A stretch of 22,515 nt of DNA from UKL13-2 sp031414695. Lineage in GTDB: Bacteria > Pseudomonadota > Gammaproteobacteria > Burkholderiales > Usitatibacteraceae. Both the position numbers and the translations under genes were made by a program. The stretch spans positions 1-22,515 of the forward strand of contig JANNWG010000070.1 of assembly GCA_031414695.1 (NCBI GenBank). Reading direction: 5' to 3'. Of this stretch, positions 9,211-16,595 are shown one piece after another; position 1 is the first letter of the stretch, and every line of letters begins with the position of its first letter. Below the pieces are notes generated by a model. The model worked only from the letters and a program-made list of their open reading frames with translations, was not told where the DNA came from and did no database searches.

Positions 9211-10191
9211 TTAAGCCTTAATCGAAATCCGCTGCTTCTTGCGCAATATCAAAACGCCATGCCCACCGGCTTGATGCGGTTTATCAGTGGGACTTGCGCG
9301 GAATAGTTGACGCGCCCATTCTTGCAACTGCTCTTGTGACGGCGGGCTAACTTTTTGCCAGCGTAGCCAGTGATAGAGCGCATTGGTTTGGCGGGTAATA
9401 TCGAGCGTATCGAGTGCGGTGACGTCGGCTTGCTCACCATCCCATTGCAAATCAATTTTAGCGAGCGCTTCTAGCATGGCCGCACTTTCTGCGGCGTGTG
9501 TGGCGGTACGGCTAAGCGCGTCGCGATAGTGCGGAAACCGTGTGGCTAACAATGGCAATACATCATGACGCATGAAATTGCGCGTGTAGGTCGTATCGGC
9601 ATTTGATTCGTCTTCGATAAAATTTAATTTATGTTCGCGCGCATATTGCACAATTTCGGCACGGCTCACTTGTAGTAGCGGGCGCAGCAATGTTTTTCCA
9701 ACCGCATATTCGCGCGTTTCTCCCATGGCCGATAAACCATTTAAGCCAGTACCGCGCAGCAATTGATGCATGACGGTTTCGGCTTGATCGTCGGCGTGTT
9801 GACCGAGCAAAATTGTGGGTGCAGCGTGCTCAGCAAATACCAAGTAACGCGCGCGACGTGCGGCACCTTCAACGCCTTGACCATCGGTCTCATCACGGTT
9901 GATTTGCACGCGCACCACGTTAAGTAAAATGCCATGCTTATCGCACTCCGCTTGGCAAAAATCCGCCCAACTATCAGCATTCGGGCTTAAGCCATGATGG
10001 ACGTGAATAGCGTCAAACACTAATATTGGTGGGCGTTTTGAAGCATTATCGGCTGAAAACACCCGCCCTACTTGGTAACATGCATTAAGCAATACCATTG
10101 AATCAACGCCACCAGAAAGTGCGATGGTGATTCGCCCCGCAATGTGATGAGTGGTAAGGCAGCGTGAGATGGCGTCATCAATTTTTTGCAT
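9211..10191 (-). CDS. tilS: tRNA(Ile)-lysidine synthase
   Basis: TilS converts C34 of the CAU-anticodon tRNA-Ile to lysidine using ATP and lysine, so that it reads AUA and is charged with isoleucine. It is normally essential. The PP-loop SGGVDS is at residues 26-31, followed by HHGLSPNADSWADFC, LGQHADDQAETVMHQLLRG and DESNADTTYTRNFMRH, all diagnostic for the family. The 326 residues make it shorter than the E. coli enzyme (about 430), with little of the C-terminal tRNA-binding extension. The frame is intact, so it appears to be a short natural form. It lies 26 bases downstream of accA, a pairing common in proteobacteria. Confidence 0.93.
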   Translation of the reverse strand: MQKIDDAISRCLTTHHIAGRITIALSGGVDSMVLLNACYQVGRVFSADNASKRPPILVFDAIHVHHGLSPNADSWADFCQAECDKHGILLNVVRVQINRDETDGQGVEGAARRARYLVFAEHAAPTILLGQHADDQAETVMHQLLRGTGLNGLSAMGETREYAVGKTLLRPLLQVSRAEIVQYAREHKLNFIEDESNADTTYTRNFMRHDVLPLLATRFPHYRDALSRTATHAAESAAMLEALAKIDLQWDGEQADVTALDTLDITRQTNALYHWLRWQKVSPPSQEQLQEWARQLFRASPTDKPHQAGGHGVLILRKKQRISIKA

Positions 10192-10217
10192 GATCGTGAC
10201 GATACTATCAACTAACG

Positions 10218-11201
10218 CTATTCAGATAACTCTTTGAATTTGCCAATTTGTAAGAGCTTGGCTTGGCGCTGCTGTACAAGTTTTTCTGGAGACAACTCTT
10301 TTAATTCCTTGAGGGAATCAGCGATGGATTTTTTGACTGTTGCGGCCACCGCTTTATAATCGCGATGTGCGCCACCTAATGGCTCGCTCAAAATTTTGTC
10401 AATCAAGCCGAGCGCCTTTAATTTTGGTGCGGTGATGTTGAGCGCTTCGGCGGCATCCGGCGCCATGCCTGCGTCTTTCCACAAAATCGCCGCGCAGCCT
10501 TCCGGCGAAATAACCGAGTAGGTACTGTATTGCAACATGTAAGTTACATCCCCCACCGCAATAGCTAATGCGCCACCCGAGCCGCCTTCACCGATAACTG
10601 AGCAAATGACAGGCACTTTTAAGCCCGCCATCACGTATAAGTTGTGGCCGATCGCCTCGGATTGCCCACGCTCTTCCGCGCCTACACCAGGGTAGGCGCC
10701 GGGGGTGTCGATGAAGGTGATGAGTGGCACGTTAAATTTTTCCGCGAGCTTCATTAAGCGCAATGCTTTGCGATAGCCTTCAGGGCGCGGCATCCCGAAA
10801 TTACGATACTGTCGTTCTTTCGTGTCGCGACCTTTTTGATGGCCGAGCACCATCACCGTTTGCCCATTAAAGCGTGCCAGCCCGCCGACAATTGCCGGGT
10901 CATCCGAATAAGAACGATCACCATGCAGCTCTTCAAAGTCAGTCATCATGTGACTAATGTAATCAAGCGTATATGGCCGCTGCGGATGACGCGCTACTTG
11001 CGAAATCTGCCACGCCGATAATTTGGCGTAAATATCTTTGGTCAGGGTTTGGCTTTTTTTCGAGAGCTTATCAATCTCAGCCGAAATATCGACAGCCGAA
11101 TCGTCTTGCCCATAGCGCAACGCTTCAATCTTGGTCTCAAGCTCAGCCACGGGCTGCTCGAAATCAAGAAAGGTTAATTTTGTCGGGGTAGATGCAGTCA
11201 T
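10218..11201 (-). CDS. accA: acetyl-CoA carboxylase carboxyltransferase subunit alpha
   Basis: AccA forms the carboxyltransferase with AccD and moves the carboxyl group from biotin-BCCP to acetyl-CoA, giving malonyl-CoA for fatty acid synthesis. The protein has the AccA opening FLDFEQPVAELETKIEAL, HPQRPYTLDYI, TFIDTPGAYPGVGAEERGQ and IGEGGSGGALAI, all in family order. The start is placed at 11201 (327 residues) because E. coli-type AccA begins just before FLDFEQP. The frame extends to an ATG at 11246, but the added 15 residues have no family counterpart. Neither ATG has a clear ribosome site. tilS follows, probably in the same operon. Confidence 0.95.
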   Translation of the reverse strand: MTASTPTKLTFLDFEQPVAELETKIEALRYGQDDSAVDISAEIDKLSKKSQTLTKDIYAKLSAWQISQVARHPQRPYTLDYISHMMTDFEELHGDRSYSDDPAIVGGLARFNGQTVMVLGHQKGRDTKERQYRNFGMPRPEGYRKALRLMKLAEKFNVPLITFIDTPGAYPGVGAEERGQSEAIGHNLYVMAGLKVPVICSVIGEGGSGGALAIAVGDVTYMLQYSTYSVISPEGCAAILWKDAGMAPDAAEALNITAPKLKALGLIDKILSEPLGGAHRDYKAVAATVKKSIADSLKELKELSPEKLVQQRQAKLLQIGKFKELSE

Positions 11202-11301
11202 TGGCGGTAATGTTGGTTGCAACCTAAACGAATAAGGCTGAATCATACCAAGTTGTGTCGATATAATCGTTTTTTGGTTTTTTCAAAGCTTAATTTGGAA
11301 C

Positions 11302-11396
11302 CGCCGATGGAAGCCGATAAACGCCGATAAAACCTGTTCCGTTTTTTAAAATCCTTTTGCTTTTGACTTTTCGGCGTTAGTCGGCGTCCATCGGCG
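11302..11396. repeat. 25-bp imperfect inverted repeat, CGCCGAT-type
   Basis: The left arm at 11302-11326 (begins cgccgatgga, ends aacgccg) and right arm at 11372-11396 (begins cggcgttag, ends ccatcggcg) are inverted with about three mismatches in 25. A 45-base AT-rich spacer separates them. The arms contain short internal gccgat units. It lies between divergent accA and the adenosyltransferase gene and resembles scattered CGCCGAT elements of proteobacteria, but only one copy is in view. Confidence 0.6.
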
Positions 11397-11427
11397 ATTA
11401 AAGTTTTCTCACAACTAAAGATTATTC

Positions 11428-11988
11428 ATGGCCAATCGACTATCCAAAATTACCACCCGCACCGGCGACGACGGCACTACCGGCTTGGGCGATGGTTCAC
11501 GCATCCAAAAATCACATTTGCGCGTACAGGCGATGGGGGATGTGGATGAATTAAATTCTACTCTTGGCGTATTGTTGACAGTGCCAATGCGTGACGCACA
11601 TCGCGTGATGCTGACGCGCATCCAAAATGCATTGTTTGACCTGGGTGGCGAGTTATCAATACCGACTTATCGCGCGGTGACTGAGGCGCACAATATTTAT
11701 TTAGATGAAATGATTGCGACCTTAAATGCTGATTTACCGCCGTTAAAAGAATTCATCTTGCCTGGCGGCTCAGTGGCTACGTCGCATTGCCATGTCGCAC
11801 GCACCATTGCGCGTCGCGCTGAGCGCAGCGTGGTGGCACTGGCGGAATCAAACGATACCTCGCCATTCACCGTACAATACTTAAATAGGCTGTCTGATTT
11901 ACTGTTTATTTTGGCGCGCGTTTTGAATGTTGACGCTGGTGTTCCAGATGTTTGCTGGACGCGCGAACCTACCACCCACAACAAATAA
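11428..11988 (+). CDS. PduO-type cob(I)alamin adenosyltransferase
   Basis: This enzyme transfers the 5'-deoxyadenosyl group of ATP to cob(I)alamin and makes coenzyme B12. The 186-residue protein fits the PduO/MMAB family: the N-terminal ATP-binding motif TRTGDDGTTGLGDGSR (10-25), MGDVDELNSTLG (36-47), FILPGG and the C-terminal QYLNRLSDLLFILARVLN. It would act in the cytoplasm as a trimer. Only one base separates its stop from the downstream sigma factor start, so both are probably on one transcript. No strong ribosome site precedes the ATG. A BtuF-like B12-binding protein is encoded about 3 kb away on the other strand, but the two are not adjacent. Confidence 0.9.
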   Translation: MANRLSKITTRTGDDGTTGLGDGSRIQKSHLRVQAMGDVDELNSTLGVLLTVPMRDAHRVMLTRIQNALFDLGGELSIPTYRAVTEAHNIYLDEMIATLNADLPPLKEFILPGGSVATSHCHVARTIARRAERSVVALAESNDTSPFTVQYLNRLSDLLFILARVLNVDAGVPDVCWTREPTTHNK

Positions 11989-11989
11989 T

Positions 11990-12571
11990 ATGACTGACAC
12001 CACGCTCAATGACCGCTTGGCTGCACTACTATCCCGTGCAAGTTTAGGTGACAAAAATGCCTTTGCTGACTTATATGAAGCAACCAAATCGAAACTGTTT
12101 GCGGTTTCGCTACGTATAGTCCGTGAACGGCACATCGCCGAAGAGGTTTTACAGGACAGTTTTGTGAAAATTTGGAATCACGCCGCCGACTATGCCGTTG
12201 CCAAATCCGCGCCCATGACGTGGATGACAACGATCGTACGTAATCGTAGCCTCGATATCGTTCGTCGGCCTAATTTAGAAGTCGCTGACGATGATGATTT
12301 TTTTCAGCTTAATATGCAAGATGAGCGCCCTGCTCCACCTGAACAACTCGCCACCAAACGTGATGAAGCGCACATTGTGCGCTGCATGAAAGGCCTCGAA
12401 GGCGAGCAGCACAAAGCTATTTCGCTCGCTTTTTTTCAAGGACTCTCACATACCGAAGTCGCCGAAAAATTAGATAAACCGTTAGGCACCGTCAAGACTC
12501 ACATTCGTCGCGGATTACTCAAACTCAAAGATTGTCTTGATGGTCATGTTAATGAGGGCGCAGCTGTATGA
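11990..12571 (+). CDS. ECF-family RNA polymerase sigma factor
   Basis: This is a 193-residue group 4 (ECF) sigma factor. Sigma region 2 spans about residues 23-92 (HIAEEVLQDSFVKIWNHA; MTWMTTIVRNRSLDIVRR). A short acidic linker follows, then region 4 at about 126-180 with the helix-turn-helix GLSHTEVAEKLDKPLGTVKTH. It resembles the RpoE/SigK-like ECF proteins that pair with RskA-type anti-sigma factors. The ATG at 11990 is chosen over an in-frame upstream start at 11927, because the upstream 21 codons overlap the adenosyltransferase gene and have no sigma similarity. The stop overlaps the anti-sigma start (ATGA), which implies translational coupling. Confidence 0.92.
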   Translation: MTDTTLNDRLAALLSRASLGDKNAFADLYEATKSKLFAVSLRIVRERHIAEEVLQDSFVKIWNHAADYAVAKSAPMTWMTTIVRNRSLDIVRRPNLEVADDDDFFQLNMQDERPAPPEQLATKRDEAHIVRCMKGLEGEQHKAISLAFFQGLSHTEVAEKLDKPLGTVKTHIRRGLLKLKDCLDGHVNEGAAV

Positions 12572-13323
12572 AACTAAATAACCCAGAATTAATGTCACGC
12601 CTCGCCGCCGAGTACGTATTGGGGACGATGAAAGGCGGCGCACGCCGTCGCTTTAACGAGTACCTGCTAGACAACCGCGCGCTCAGAGAGGAAGTGGTCA
12701 AGTGGGAAGCGCATTTCACGCCTTTAACTGAGGCTATTCCACCAATTGCGCCGCCTGCGCGCGTCTGGTCTGCCATCGAAGCGCGCACCATAAAAAAGCA
12801 AACACAACTATCGGCGGGCAATTTGAAGCAAAATGCCGCTGAATCATCCGCCAGTAAAGGACTTTTCCAAAATATTAACTTTTGGCGCAATTGGGGACTA
12901 GGCGCATCTGCACTTGCCGCCAGCTTGCTAGTCGTCACATCGCTCGGCATGCTGCAGCCCAAGGATGCCATGTTAACCGCCGTACTTGAGGATCAAGGTG
13001 TGGCGCGTATGGTAGTGGAGCAGCCTAATTCGAATTTGATTACCGTCAAAATGGTAAAGCCGTGGAAAGCCGATGATGGCAAAAGCTTGCAATTATGGGT
13101 GATGCCAAAAGACGGCGTACCGCGCTCGATCGGCATCATCAATCAAGACGGCACCACTAAAATTTCGATGGGCGACATGGACTCTATGCTCAATAACGGC
13201 ACTGCATTCGCACTATCAAAAGAGCCAAGAGGTGGCTCGCCCACGGGCCAGCCCACCGGTATGATTTTGTGTAAAGGCGTGATTGCGAAGATGCCGGCGA
13301 AGAACGCGGCGGGGCAAATTTAG
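12568..13323 (+). CDS. RskA-family anti-sigma factor
   Basis: This is a 251-residue single-pass inner-membrane protein. The N-terminal cytoplasmic part (about 5-55, AAEYVLGTMKGGARRRF) has the form of an anti-sigma domain but lacks the HxxxCxxC zinc motif. One hydrophobic helix lies at about 107-128, and the periplasmic remainder (about 140-245) matches the RskA domain (LQLWVMPKDGVPRSIG; MILCKGV). It is expected to hold the sigma factor encoded just upstream at the membrane until a signal, probably through proteolysis, releases it. Its start codon overlaps the sigma factor stop by four bases. Confidence 0.88.
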   Translation: MKLNNPELMSRLAAEYVLGTMKGGARRRFNEYLLDNRALREEVVKWEAHFTPLTEAIPPIAPPARVWSAIEARTIKKQTQLSAGNLKQNAAESSASKGLFQNINFWRNWGLGASALAASLLVVTSLGMLQPKDAMLTAVLEDQGVARMVVEQPNSNLITVKMVKPWKADDGKSLQLWVMPKDGVPRSIGIINQDGTTKISMGDMDSMLNNGTAFALSKEPRGGSPTGQPTGMILCKGVIAKMPAKNAAGQI

Positions 13324-13356
13324 GTGATTGCAAGATAGATTACGCATCAAACCCAA

Positions 13357-14094
13357 ATGACCCAAGCCGTCCAACTCATTGATCAACTCAAGCGCGAATT
13401 AAAATCGCGCGGCATCACTTACGCCAAGCTAGCTGAATTGATTCAAATGTCGGAAGCAAGCGTGAAACGCATGTTTTCACAGCGCAATATGTCTCTTGAG
13501 CGTATTGATGAAATTTTGGCCGCGACGGGGATTGAATTCGCCGAGCTCACCGCGCATTTTGATCGCGAGCAAAAACGTCTGACACAATTAACCGCCAAGC
13601 AAGAGGCGGAAGTCGTCAGCAATCCGAAACTATTTTTGTGCGCGGTATGCGCGCTTAATTTGATGACCTTTGATGAAATTCATCATACCTACAATTTATC
13701 GGAAGCCGAATTAGTAGGCATGCTGGCGCGCTTGGATAAATTAGGTTTTATCGAGCTACTACCAAATAATCGCTTCAAATTAAAAGTAGCGCGCACCTTT
13801 TCATGGGTGCCAAATGGGCCGATCATGCAGGCATTCAAAAACAATGCGGCGGACTTTTTTGACAGCGAATTTGCCAAAACAGGTGAGGTATTATTTTTGC
13901 TCAACGCGCGTTTATCGCAGGCCTCGCGTATGGCGTTGGTGGATCGCTTAAAGCGCGTGGCGCGCGAATTTTCTGAGCAGCATTACGAAGACGCCCACCT
14001 TAATGCCGTACAACGCGAACCAGTGAGTTTATTAATTGCAACCAGAACGTGGCATTTGAAAGCCATGTCGCCGTATTTGCGGATAAAAAAATAA
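13357..14094 (+). CDS. XRE-type helix-turn-helix transcriptional regulator
   Basis: The 245-residue protein has an N-terminal Cro/C1-type helix-turn-helix (about 18-62; TYAKLAELIQMSEASVKRMF) and a longer C-terminal region (about 70-240) of unknown function. The C-terminal region may include a second winged-helix-like segment near 110-145 (LSEAELVGMLARLDKLGFIELL). It follows the anti-sigma gene by 33 bases and may be part of the same transcript. No effector or target can be named. The ATG at 13357 has no good ribosome site. Confidence 0.78.
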   Translation: MTQAVQLIDQLKRELKSRGITYAKLAELIQMSEASVKRMFSQRNMSLERIDEILAATGIEFAELTAHFDREQKRLTQLTAKQEAEVVSNPKLFLCAVCALNLMTFDEIHHTYNLSEAELVGMLARLDKLGFIELLPNNRFKLKVARTFSWVPNGPIMQAFKNNAADFFDSEFAKTGEVLFLLNARLSQASRMALVDRLKRVAREFSEQHYEDAHLNAVQREPVSLLIATRTWHLKAMSPYLRIKK

Positions 14095-14182
14095 CGCCTT
14101 CGCCCCTCACATCTAGCTTCAACGTATCAGCGTAGTGACAGAGTTGTTCCTCAACACACATCAAAATACACAGGAGTTTCAC

Positions 14183-14716
14183 ATGAAAAAAATCACTTTA
14201 ATTAGCGCTGCGGCGTCATTAGCGGTACTTGCTGGCTGTGCTTCAGCACCAATGTTTTCACAAGATAGTTTGCCCGCCGCAGTACAAGTGCCAGCAGGCA
14301 ATATGGTCGCACTGGAAACCGTTGGTGTCGGCAAAATCACCTATGAATGTCGTGCTAAAAAAGATGCTTCAGGCTTTGAGTGGGTATTTGTCGGCCCTGA
14401 TGCCAAACTCAATGATCGTAGCGGTAAACAAATTGGCCGCTACTACGGGCCGCCTGCTACATGGGAAGCCGCTGATGGCTCCAAAGTCACAGGCGCACAG
14501 GTGGCAATTTCACCCGCAAGCCCTGGCAATATCCCACTCCAATTGGTTAAGGCAAATCCTGCAACCGGTAATGGCGCAATGGTCGGCATTACGTTTATTC
14601 AGCGGGTTGCGACACAAGGTGGCGTTGCACCTGCCAAGACCTGCGATATGGCCGCAACGGGCGCCAAGGAAATCGTTAACTATCAGTCTGACTACATCAT
14701 GTACAAGGCGAAGTAA
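14183..14716 (+). CDS. DUF3455 lipoprotein
   Basis: The 177-residue product has a lipoprotein signal peptide (MKK, hydrophobic stretch, LAGC with Cys19). The mature part has the DUF3455 pattern: ITYECRAKKDASGFEWVFVG, LNDRSGKQIGRYYGPPATW, ADGSKVTGA, and FIQRVATQGGVAP. Its function is not known. The ATG at 14183 is chosen because aggag lies at 14172-14176 at ideal spacing and the signal peptide begins there, although the frame is open from a GTG at 14135. It comes after the sigma/anti-sigma/HTH cluster and could be a target of that regulation; this is inference from position only. Confidence 0.82.
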   Translation: MKKITLISAAASLAVLAGCASAPMFSQDSLPAAVQVPAGNMVALETVGVGKITYECRAKKDASGFEWVFVGPDAKLNDRSGKQIGRYYGPPATWEAADGSKVTGAQVAISPASPGNIPLQLVKANPATGNGAMVGITFIQRVATQGGVAPAKTCDMAATGAKEIVNYQSDYIMYKAK

Positions 14717-14744
14717 TCGCGGCTTAATTTCGTTTTTATTTTGT

Positions 14745-14800
14745 CATTCCGGCCTGACCGACGGGAAGTAAGTCCTGAGGTTAGTCGAAGGGCCGGAATG
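14745..14800. repeat. hairpin-forming repeat between convergent genes
   Basis: cattccggcc (14745-14754) and ggccggaatg (14791-14800) are perfect 10-bp inverted arms around 36 bases. The interior gtcctgaggttagtcgaagg (14772-14791), read on the minus strand, is a diverged copy of the core of the repeat at 17-35. It lies between the DUF3455 gene and the convergent BtuF-like gene, where it could block transcription from both sides, though it has no clean U-run. The rest of 14717-14834 shows nothing else. Confidence 0.6.
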
Positions 14801-14834
14801 GCAGCGCTGATGTTACACAAATGACGTAAATCAC

Positions 14835-15689
14835 CTACTCCCGCCGAACCCCATCCACCACTTTGCACATCGCCTCAGCCGCATCGATTAAGCGTGGGCC
14901 TGGGCGCAAGATATGATCAGCTTCTATCCCAAAAATATGTTCGCGCGTGACGGCACTTAATCCCGCATAAATCGCGTTATCGCGCTTGGTCTTTTGAGCT
15001 TCTGTGGATGCCGCTCCGTGTAAAATAATGCGCGGGCTTTTGACCAGTAAACTTTCGCGCGACGGCGTAAACGTGACCTGATCAATGTTGGCAAAAACAT
15101 TCGTGGCGCCACATAGCGTCATGACTTCCGAAATAAAATGCGTGCCGCCGATCGTCATCAATGGTGTGCGGCTAATTTCAAAAAAAGCGCTAATTTTTTT
15201 GCTATCGCGATATTTATTTTTGAGCACATTGAGTCGCGTTTCGAACTCCTGTGCGGCCGCCTCAGCTACCATTGTCGTGCCAGCGAGTTCGCCAATACGT
15301 CGCAGCGCTTTTGGCACATCTGTTAATTGATTCACACCAATAGCTTCAACGCGTATACCGAGTTTGGACAGGCGCGTAATATCGGCCTCACGCGTGCCGC
15401 TGGTCCAGACTAAAACTAAATCAGGCCGCCGTGCGAGTAACGCCTCAATATTGATGCCGCTAAAGTCGGCGACTTGCGGTAGCTGTTTGGCTGATGCGGG
15501 GAAATCACTATAAGCCGATACCGCGACTAATTTATTACCTGCGCCAGCGGCATAAACTAGCTCAGTCAACGATGGCGCAACGGTGACGATGCGGTTAACA
15601 GACGCTAACGATGGCAATGACATCGTCAAGGCAAATAGTAAGCAGAACCATGCCCAGTGCGACGGCGATTTCAGCAAGAAACTAGCCAT
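14835..15689 (-). CDS. BtuF-like periplasmic cobalamin/siderophore-binding protein
   Basis: This is a 284-residue periplasmic binding protein of the Fe-siderophore/vitamin B12 (PF01497-type) group. A Sec signal peptide is visible (hydrophobic 13-25, likely cleavage after SLA at 27-29). The mature part begins VNRIVTVAPSLTELVYAAGA and continues with SAYSDFP, LLARRPDLVLVW and LRRIGELAGT, as in BtuF. It would hand the ligand to an inner-membrane ABC importer, but no btuC or btuD gene is in view. Its start overlaps the stop of the upstream aro gene by 8 bases, so it is translationally coupled to an aromatic-biosynthesis operon. B12 is the likely ligand, but haem or a siderophore is possible. Confidence 0.8.
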   Translation of the reverse strand: MASFLLKSPSHWAWFCLLFALTMSLPSLASVNRIVTVAPSLTELVYAAGAGNKLVAVSAYSDFPASAKQLPQVADFSGINIEALLARRPDLVLVWTSGTREADITRLSKLGIRVEAIGVNQLTDVPKALRRIGELAGTTMVAEAAAQEFETRLNVLKNKYRDSKKISAFFEISRTPLMTIGGTHFISEVMTLCGATNVFANIDQVTFTPSRESLLVKSPRIILHGAASTEAQKTKRDNAIYAGLSAVTREHIFGIEADHILRPGPRLIDAAEAMCKVVDGVRRE

Positions 15690-16590
15690 GCTGATTAAAT
15701 TTTGCCGCGAGTGCTAATCGTTTTTCATAGGCCTCGCGCGCAATCGCGACATCTTCTAAAAAGTACGGTAACTCATCGAGCGATATCGCCTGCGCCGCAT
15801 CAACCAATGATTTTTTAGGCACTGGATGCATATCCACCAGCAACATATTCGCCCCAGCAATTACCCCCTGCGCGGCAACGTGAAACACATCCAGAATACC
15901 GTCAGGTGATGCGCCGCGCCCGCCAACAGAGTGCGATGGATCAACGCACACGGGCATTCGCGTTAAGCGATGCACCACCGGCACGTGGCCAAAATCAACC
16001 AAGTTACGATGCGGATCGCCAAGGTTGGTTTTCATCCCGCGCAGGCCAAACATGATTTTGGTGTTGCCTTCAGAGGCGCAATATTCCGCTGCCATAAGTG
16101 ACTCATCCAGCGTAATACCAAAACCGCGCTTAAGCAAAATCGGATGCTCATGCTGACGCCCAACGGCTTTGAGTAACTCAAAATTTTGCGTATTACGCGT
16201 ACCGATTTGCAGCATCACGCCAGTGGGTTTTCCGCTGATGCGCAACGCTTCGTTAATCTCATCCACATGCGCTTCGCGGGTGACTTCCATCGAGACCACT
16301 TTGATGCCGTATTTGCCCGCTAACTCAAATACCCATGGCAAACATTCATGCCCCATGCCTTGAAATGAATAGGGGCTGGAGCGCGGCTTGTAGGCGCCCA
16401 TGCGCGCACACACTTGGCCGTGCGATTGCAAGCACGCAAATGTTTGCTCGACATATTCGCGCGAATCGACCGCGTTTAAGCCTGCAAAGGTGTGCAAATT
16501 ATGTTGATTAAATGTCACGCCGTTGTAAGTAAACCCAACATCGTGTTCATCGGCCTGATGACGTCCAAGTATGCGTAATTCAATTGCCAT
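15682..16590 (-). CDS. DAHP/KDO8P synthase-family enzyme, atypical
   Basis: This is a 302-residue TIM-barrel PEP aldolase of the type I-beta DAHP synthase/KDO8P synthase group. It has GAYKPRSSPYSFQGMG (65-80), VMLQIGTRNTQNFELLKAVG (125-144), PILLKRGFGIT (150-160), AAEYCASEGN and VDPSHSVGGR (216-225). It lacks an N-terminal ACT or ferredoxin-like regulatory domain. At the metal-binding Cys of the usual AGPCSVES motif it has FAGLNAVDS, with Asn39, as in metal-independent E. coli KDO8P synthase (GGMN). The usual Glu of the EVHP motif is Asp253, while His220 and Asp264 are kept. DAHP formation is plausible given the neighbours, but the substrate is uncertain. ggag inside the last aroG codons serves as its ribosome site, and the gap to aroG is 5 bases. 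Confidence 0.8.
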   Translation of the reverse strand: MAIELRILGRHQADEHDVGFTYNGVTFNQHNLHTFAGLNAVDSREYVEQTFACLQSHGQVCARMGAYKPRSSPYSFQGMGHECLPWVFELAGKYGIKVVSMEVTREAHVDEINEALRISGKPTGVMLQIGTRNTQNFELLKAVGRQHEHPILLKRGFGITLDESLMAAEYCASEGNTKIMFGLRGMKTNLGDPHRNLVDFGHVPVVHRLTRMPVCVDPSHSVGGRGASPDGILDVFHVAAQGVIAGANMLLVDMHPVPKKSLVDAAQAISLDELPYFLEDVAIAREAYEKRLALAAKFNQHG

Positions 16591-16595
16591 ATTGA

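Noticed and set aside
11202..11246. Extra 15 codons at the 5' end of accA
   Set aside because: No counterpart in the AccA family, which begins just before FLDFEQP, and no ribosome site at 11246.
11302..11396. Possible CRISPR-like repeats
   Set aside because: Only two arms, inverted and not direct, with no regular spacers and no cas genes.
11927..11989. In-frame upstream extension of the ECF sigma factor ORF
   Set aside because: It overlaps the end of the adenosyltransferase gene in another frame and encodes residues unlike sigma factors; the ATG at 11990 fits the family and the one-base gap.
14135..14182. GTG start for the DUF3455 protein
   Set aside because: The ATG at 14183 has an ideal aggag site and opens a proper lipoprotein signal peptide.
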